A stretch of 8,984 nt of DNA from positions 1-8,984 of the forward strand of contig JALFHA010000237.1 in the NCBI GenBank assembly GCA_022776785.1, read 5' to 3'. The position numbers and the translations under genes are program-made. Position 1 is the stretch's first letter, and each line of letters starts with the position of its first letter. This DNA is from Clostridiales bacterium (GTDB lineage: Bacteria > Bacillota > Clostridia > Christensenellales > Aristaeellaceae). This document shows, piece by piece, positions 6,416 through 8,984 of this stretch. The notes beneath the pieces are model-generated. The model was not told the origin of the DNA. It was given only the letters and a program-made list of their open reading frames with translations, and did no database searches.

Positions 6416-6865
6416 ATGATTGCTTTGGGTTCGGATCACGCTGGGCTGCCGCTCAAGCGCGAGATCATCGCGCTGCTTGAGCGGATGGGGCTCGAGTACA
6501 AGGACTATGGCACTTACACGGAGGACAGCTGCGATTATGCGGTGTTCGCCCAGCGCGCGGCAAAGGCCGTCGCTTCGGGGGAGTGCGAGCGCGGCATCCT
6601 GTGCTGCGGCACGGGCATCGGCATCTCCATCGCGGCCAACAAGGTACCGGGCATCCGCTGCGCGGCCTGCTCGGACTGCTACTCCGCCAAGATGACGCGC
6701 AAGCACAACGATGCGAATATGCTGGCGATGGGCGCGCGCGTGGTCGGCGGCGAGCTGGGGCAGATGATCGCCGAAATCTTCCTGACGACGGACTTTGAGG
6801 GCGGCCGCCATCAGCGGCGCGTTGACCAGATAGCGGCCATCGAGCGCGGCGAGACACTGGGCTGA
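6416..6865 (+). CDS. rpiB: ribose 5-phosphate isomerase B / RpiB-LacAB family isomerase
   Basis: A 149-residue protein of normal RpiB length. Visible features are S-D-H-A-G at 6-10, the catalytic Cys64 in C-C-G-T-G-I-G-I-S-I-A-A-N-K (63-76), R-K-H-N-D-A-N-M-L at 95-103 with the ring-opening His97, and the C-terminal F-E-G-G-R-H-x-R-R-V typical of RpiB. It should interconvert ribulose 5-phosphate and ribose 5-phosphate, or act on a related aldose/ketose pair. GGGAGG (6401-6406) is 9 bp before the ATG. It is followed by pectin-oligomer hydrolase genes. Some RpiB-family members act on unsaturated uronate products in uronic-acid pathways, so a catabolic role is possible; the conserved motifs alone favour RpiB. 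Confidence 0.88.
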   Translation: MIALGSDHAGLPLKREIIALLERMGLEYKDYGTYTEDSCDYAVFAQRAAKAVASGECERGILCCGTGIGISIAANKVPGIRCAACSDCYSAKMTRKHNDANMLAMGARVVGGELGQMIAEIFLTTDFEGGRHQRRVDQIAAIERGETLG

Positions 6866-6882
6866 GTGCACAGGAAGCGCAT

Positions 6883-6894
6883 GATGCAAGCATC
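6883..6894. other. short palindrome between the rpiB-like and GH28 genes
   Basis: GATGC (6883-6887), AA, GCATC (6890-6894) is a 5-bp inverted repeat in the 61-bp gap before the GH28 gene. It could be a small operator or mRNA hairpin. It is short enough to arise by chance, and no promoter boxes stand out beside it. Confidence 0.2.
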
Positions 6895-6926
6895 CCAATG
6901 TACATGAAGGAAACGGAGAGAGCGAC

Positions 6927-8165
6927 ATGAACATACTCGATTTTGGCGCTGTGCGCGGCGGCTTTTCCGGCGAGGCGATTCAGCGTGCCATCGACGAGGC
7001 GGCGGCGCAGGGCGGCGGCCGCGTGACGGTTCCCGCCGGGGAATTCGTGACGGCCAGCCTGCTGATGCGCAGCAACGTTGAGCTGCACCTGGAGGCGGGC
7101 GCCGTGCTTCGCTTTACCGACAGCTTTGACGCGTATCCGATCATCCGCACCCGCTGGGAGGGCTATGAGCAGGATAGCTACCGCCCGCTGCTCTACGCGA
7201 AGGGCGAGCGCAATGTCGCCGTGACCGGCCTGGGCACGCTGGAGGGGCAGGGCGCGGCATGGTGGGCGGCCTTCCGCGCCGGAGAGCTGAATGTGGCGCG
7301 CCCCTGCTTCATCTGCTTTGAGGACTGCGAGCGCGTGACGCTCTCCGGCTTTAAGGTGACGAACAGCCCCGCATGGACGGTGCATCCCCTCGGATGCGAG
7401 AACGTGACCATCGAGGGGCTGACGGTCGTCAACCCGGCGGATTCGCCCAACACGGATGGCATCGACCCGGAGAGCTGCCGCAACGTGCGCATCGCGCAGT
7501 GCCACATCGACGTGGGCGACGACTGCATCGCCATCAAGGCGGGCACGGAGGACGCGGAGCACGCCGTGCCCTGCGAAAACGTGACCGTCACCGGCTGCAC
7601 GATGGTGCATGGCCATGGCGGCGTGGTGCTCGGCAGCGAGATGAGCGGCTCCATCCGCCGCGTAGCCATCAGCGGCTGCGTGTTCGACGGCACGGACAGG
7701 GGCATCCGCATCAAGTCGCGCCGCGGCCGCGGCGGCAGCGTAGAGGATGTGAGCGTCACCGGCGTGGTGATGAACGACGTGCTTTGCCCGCTGGTGGTGA
7801 ACCTCATGTACTTCTGCGGCAAGGGCGGCAGGACACCCTACGTCTGCGACACGAATCCTCAGCCCGTGGGCGACGGCACGCCGTATGTGCGCCGCATCCG
7901 CATGGCGGACATCGTGGTGACGAACGCCAAGAGCGCTGCGGCCTGCCTCTACGGCCTGCCCGAGGCGCCGCTGGAGGACATCAGCATCGTGAACACGCAG
8001 ATTCATCTGGTGGAAAGCGAGCCTGCCGTGCCCGTGATGAACGCGCTCGCCGTGCCCGTGACCTGCGCCGGCCTGACCGCCGAGCATGTGCGCGGGCTGC
8101 ACCTGACCGACCTGCGCATCGTCGGCGCGCAGGGAGAGGACATCACGCTGCGCGACGTGCAGTGA
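6927..8165 (+). CDS. GH28 polygalacturonase-like glycoside hydrolase, cytoplasmic
   Basis: A 412-residue right-handed beta-helix hydrolase of family GH28, acting on galacturonic-acid linkages in pectin (homogalacturonan or rhamnogalacturonan). The family residues are all present: N-T-D-G (175-178), G-D-D (197-199), H-G-H-G-G (228-232) and R-I-K (261-263). The catalytic aspartates are therefore D177, D198 and D199, with H230, R261 and K263 at the substrate. Many N-V-T-I-x-G-type strand repeats fit the beta-helix. There is no signal peptide, so it probably trims imported oligosaccharides from their ends rather than attacking the polymer outside. GGAGAG (6915-6920) lies 6 bp before the ATG. The downstream GH105-like gene would take the unsaturated ends, giving a coherent intracellular pectin-oligomer pathway. 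Endo or exo action and exact substrate cannot be decided here. Confidence 0.9.
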   Translation: MNILDFGAVRGGFSGEAIQRAIDEAAAQGGGRVTVPAGEFVTASLLMRSNVELHLEAGAVLRFTDSFDAYPIIRTRWEGYEQDSYRPLLYAKGERNVAVTGLGTLEGQGAAWWAAFRAGELNVARPCFICFEDCERVTLSGFKVTNSPAWTVHPLGCENVTIEGLTVVNPADSPNTDGIDPESCRNVRIAQCHIDVGDDCIAIKAGTEDAEHAVPCENVTVTGCTMVHGHGGVVLGSEMSGSIRRVAISGCVFDGTDRGIRIKSRRGRGGSVEDVSVTGVVMNDVLCPLVVNLMYFCGKGGRTPYVCDTNPQPVGDGTPYVRRIRMADIVVTNAKSAAACLYGLPEAPLEDISIVNTQIHLVESEPAVPVMNALAVPVTCAGLTAEHVRGLHLTDLRIVGAQGEDITLRDVQ

Positions 8166-8208
8166 TATGAATGTCATTTTCAGAAAAAATGGGCGATCGG
8201 CGCGAAGC

Positions 8209-8370
8209 GGGGAAGGAAGCTTGAGGGATAAAATCCCTCAAGCAGGTTTGGGCGGCAGCCCAACGTTCCCAGTATTGCATAACCATTCTGGCATAGTCGT
8301 CAGGGGGCGAAGCGTTACCTGACGGTGAGTCAGCTCTGGCTTAGAGCAATATGAGATCAGTGAGCCATTC
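8209..8370 (+). ncRNA. candidate structured RNA resembling HEARO / IscB omega-RNA
   Basis: The 247-bp gap between GH28 and GH105 holds no ORF but a chain of stems. GGGAA (8210-8214) can close with TTCCC (8266-8270) around two hairpins: GCTTGAGGGAT/ATCCCTCAAGC (8219-8229 with 8233-8243) and TTGGGC/GCCCAA (8248-8253 with 8258-8263). Next come a TGCATA box (8277-8282), a hairpin CGTCAGG/CCTGACG (8298-8304 with 8318-8324), and GCTCT/AGAGC (8333-8337 with 8343-8347). The loop GGCT (8338-8341) of the last hairpin can pair with AGCC (8363-8366) as a pseudoknot. From memory, IscB omega-RNA scaffolds share this order: hairpin, C-run, TGCATA, hairpin, AGCCA, then AACAATC and a hairpin before the next ribosome site. 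No nuclease ORF follows, so it would be an orphan. None of the hairpins has a T-tract, so it is not a plain terminator. Confidence 0.4.
8219..8243 (+). repeat. perfect 11-bp inverted repeat, AAA loop
   Basis: GCTTGAGGGAT at 8219-8229 pairs perfectly with ATCCCTCAAGC at 8233-8243 across a 3-nt loop, 53 bp after the GH28 stop. No T-run follows, so it lacks the form of an intrinsic terminator. It may instead stabilise the 3' end of the upstream mRNA, or be the first stem of the candidate structured RNA. Confidence 0.85.
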
Positions 8371-8382
8371 AAAGAAAACAAT

Positions 8383-8397
8383 CCGCCAATCCGGCGG
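8383..8397 (+). promoter_or_regulatory. hairpin directly upstream of the GH105 ribosome binding site
   Basis: CCGCC (8383-8387) and GGCGG (8393-8397) pair across a 5-nt loop, ending 3 bp before the AGGAGG (8401-8406) that serves the GH105-like gene. It could mark the end of the structured element, or tune translation of the next gene. Confidence 0.4.
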
Positions 8398-8412
8398 CAC
8401 AGGAGGATGACC

Positions 8413-8984
8413 ATGAGCTACGAGAAGACCATCTGGGCGGGCGAGGGAACGCTCGCGCGCGAGCAGGAGTACGACTATCACTGGTGCTACGAGCGCGGCA
8501 TCATCACCAAGGCGTGGGTGGACGTGTTCGAAAAGACCGGCGATGCGCGATTCTTCGATGCGGCCAAGGCCAATGTGGACAAGTATGTGACCGGAAAGGG
8601 CGAAATTCTCACCTATGAGCCGCAGAAGTACAATCTCGACATGATCTGCATGGGCCGTACCGCGCTGCGCATGTGGAAGGCGACCGGCGAGGAACGCTAC
8701 ATGACCGCCTGCCGCGCGCTCATCGAGCAGATCAAGGGCCAGCCGACCACGCCGGAGGGCGGCTTTTGGCATAAGCAGATCTATCCGCAGCAGATGTGGC
8801 TGGATGGCATCTACATGGCCTGCCCGTTCCTGGTGGAATACGCCGCCGCGACGGGAGAGGGAGAGTGGGCCGACCTCGCCGTGCGTCAGATGACGCTCAT
8901 CTTTGAAAAGACCCGCCTTCAAAGCGGCCTGCACGCCCATGCGTGGGACAGCGCGCGCGCACAGAAGTGGGCCGACCCGCAGAC
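8413..8984 (+). CDS. GH105-like unsaturated rhamnogalacturonyl hydrolase, 5' part
   Basis: The frame is open from ATG 8413 to the window end (190 codons, no stop), so only about half of a typical 340-380-residue enzyme is visible. The family releases unsaturated galacturonate (delta-4,5) from oligosaccharides left by pectate or rhamnogalacturonan lyases. Evidence is an (alpha/alpha)6-barrel pattern and the segment P-E-G-G-F-W-H-K-Q-I-Y-P-Q-Q-M-W-L-D-G-I-Y-M (residues about 116-137). Asp131 there corresponds to the catalytic aspartate of YteR-type enzymes. The H-A-W-D-S and Q-K-W-A-D-P boxes near the end are also family features. No signal peptide is seen. AGGAGG (8401-8406) with 6-bp spacing selects 8413 over an in-frame ATG at 8407, which touches that site. 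GH88 is a more distant alternative. Confidence 0.88.
   Translation, partial: MSYEKTIWAGEGTLAREQEYDYHWCYERGIITKAWVDVFEKTGDARFFDAAKANVDKYVTGKGEILTYEPQKYNLDMICMGRTALRMWKATGEERYMTACRALIEQIKGQPTTPEGGFWHKQIYPQQMWLDGIYMACPFLVEYAAATGEGEWADLAVRQMTLIFEKTRLQSGLHAHAWDSARAQKWADPQ

Noticed and set aside
6465..8177. A 570-codon open frame on the minus strand
   Set aside because: It is antisense to the rpiB-like and GH28 genes, has low-complexity H/A/R/V composition, no plausible domain, and fits GC-rich shadow coding.
8219..8243. The strong hairpin after GH28 as an intrinsic terminator
   Set aside because: No T-run follows on the plus strand (the next bases are AGGTTTGGG), and further stable hairpins follow in series, which fits a structured RNA better.
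8166..8412. A CRISPR array or IS element with terminal inverted repeats
   Set aside because: The stems differ from each other in sequence, there are no regularly spaced direct repeats, and no matching terminal repeats or transposase ORF are seen.
8341..8940. A 199-codon open frame on the minus strand over the GH105-like gene
   Set aside because: The plus frame carries clear GH105 motifs and an AGGAGG site. The minus frame shows only shadow-type composition.

Overview
The window is GC-rich, densely coded DNA that looks like a Gram-positive Clostridia-type gut anaerobe. The clues are strong AGGAGG-type ribosome binding sites, an LCP-family envelope protein, a secreted NodB-type deacetylase, a GtrA flippase-like protein, and intracellular pectin-oligomer hydrolases of the kind common in high-GC gut Clostridia. 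This placement is an inference; no rRNA or other phylogenetic marker is present.

Left part (1-1271, + strand): the 3' end of an alpha-E domain gene overlaps by an ATGA junction with a transglutaminase-like protease gene. This pair is the known tail of an amidoligase (circularly permuted ATP-grasp)/alpha-E/transglutaminase cluster, whose upstream member would lie outside the window.

Minus-strand block (1274-2469): an orotate phosphoribosyltransferase gene with a degenerate PRPP motif is followed, again through an ATGA overlap, by a short GNAT acetyltransferase gene. A strong 12-bp A-tract/T-tract hairpin that looks like a bidirectional intrinsic terminator lies inside the first codons of the GNAT gene. 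The GNAT stop is 2 bp from the convergent transglutaminase stop.

Plus-strand run (2558-end): a near-consensus extended -10 promoter at 2558-2586 precedes a close-packed series: GtrA-family membrane protein, degenerate LCP-family protein, proA, NodB deacetylase, an 81-residue cysteine-rich protein, RpiB-type isomerase, GH28 polygalacturonase-like enzyme, and a GH105-like unsaturated rhamnogalacturonyl hydrolase cut by the window end. The first half concerns the cell envelope, with a proline biosynthesis gene in the middle. The last half is a cytoplasmic pectin-oligosaccharide module.

Gaps in this run are 13-61 bp except the 247 bp between GH28 and GH105. That gap holds no ORF but has a chain of stem-loops whose order and conserved-looking boxes resemble a HEARO/IscB omega-RNA without its nuclease gene. 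It is the most interesting object in the window, and the identification is tentative.
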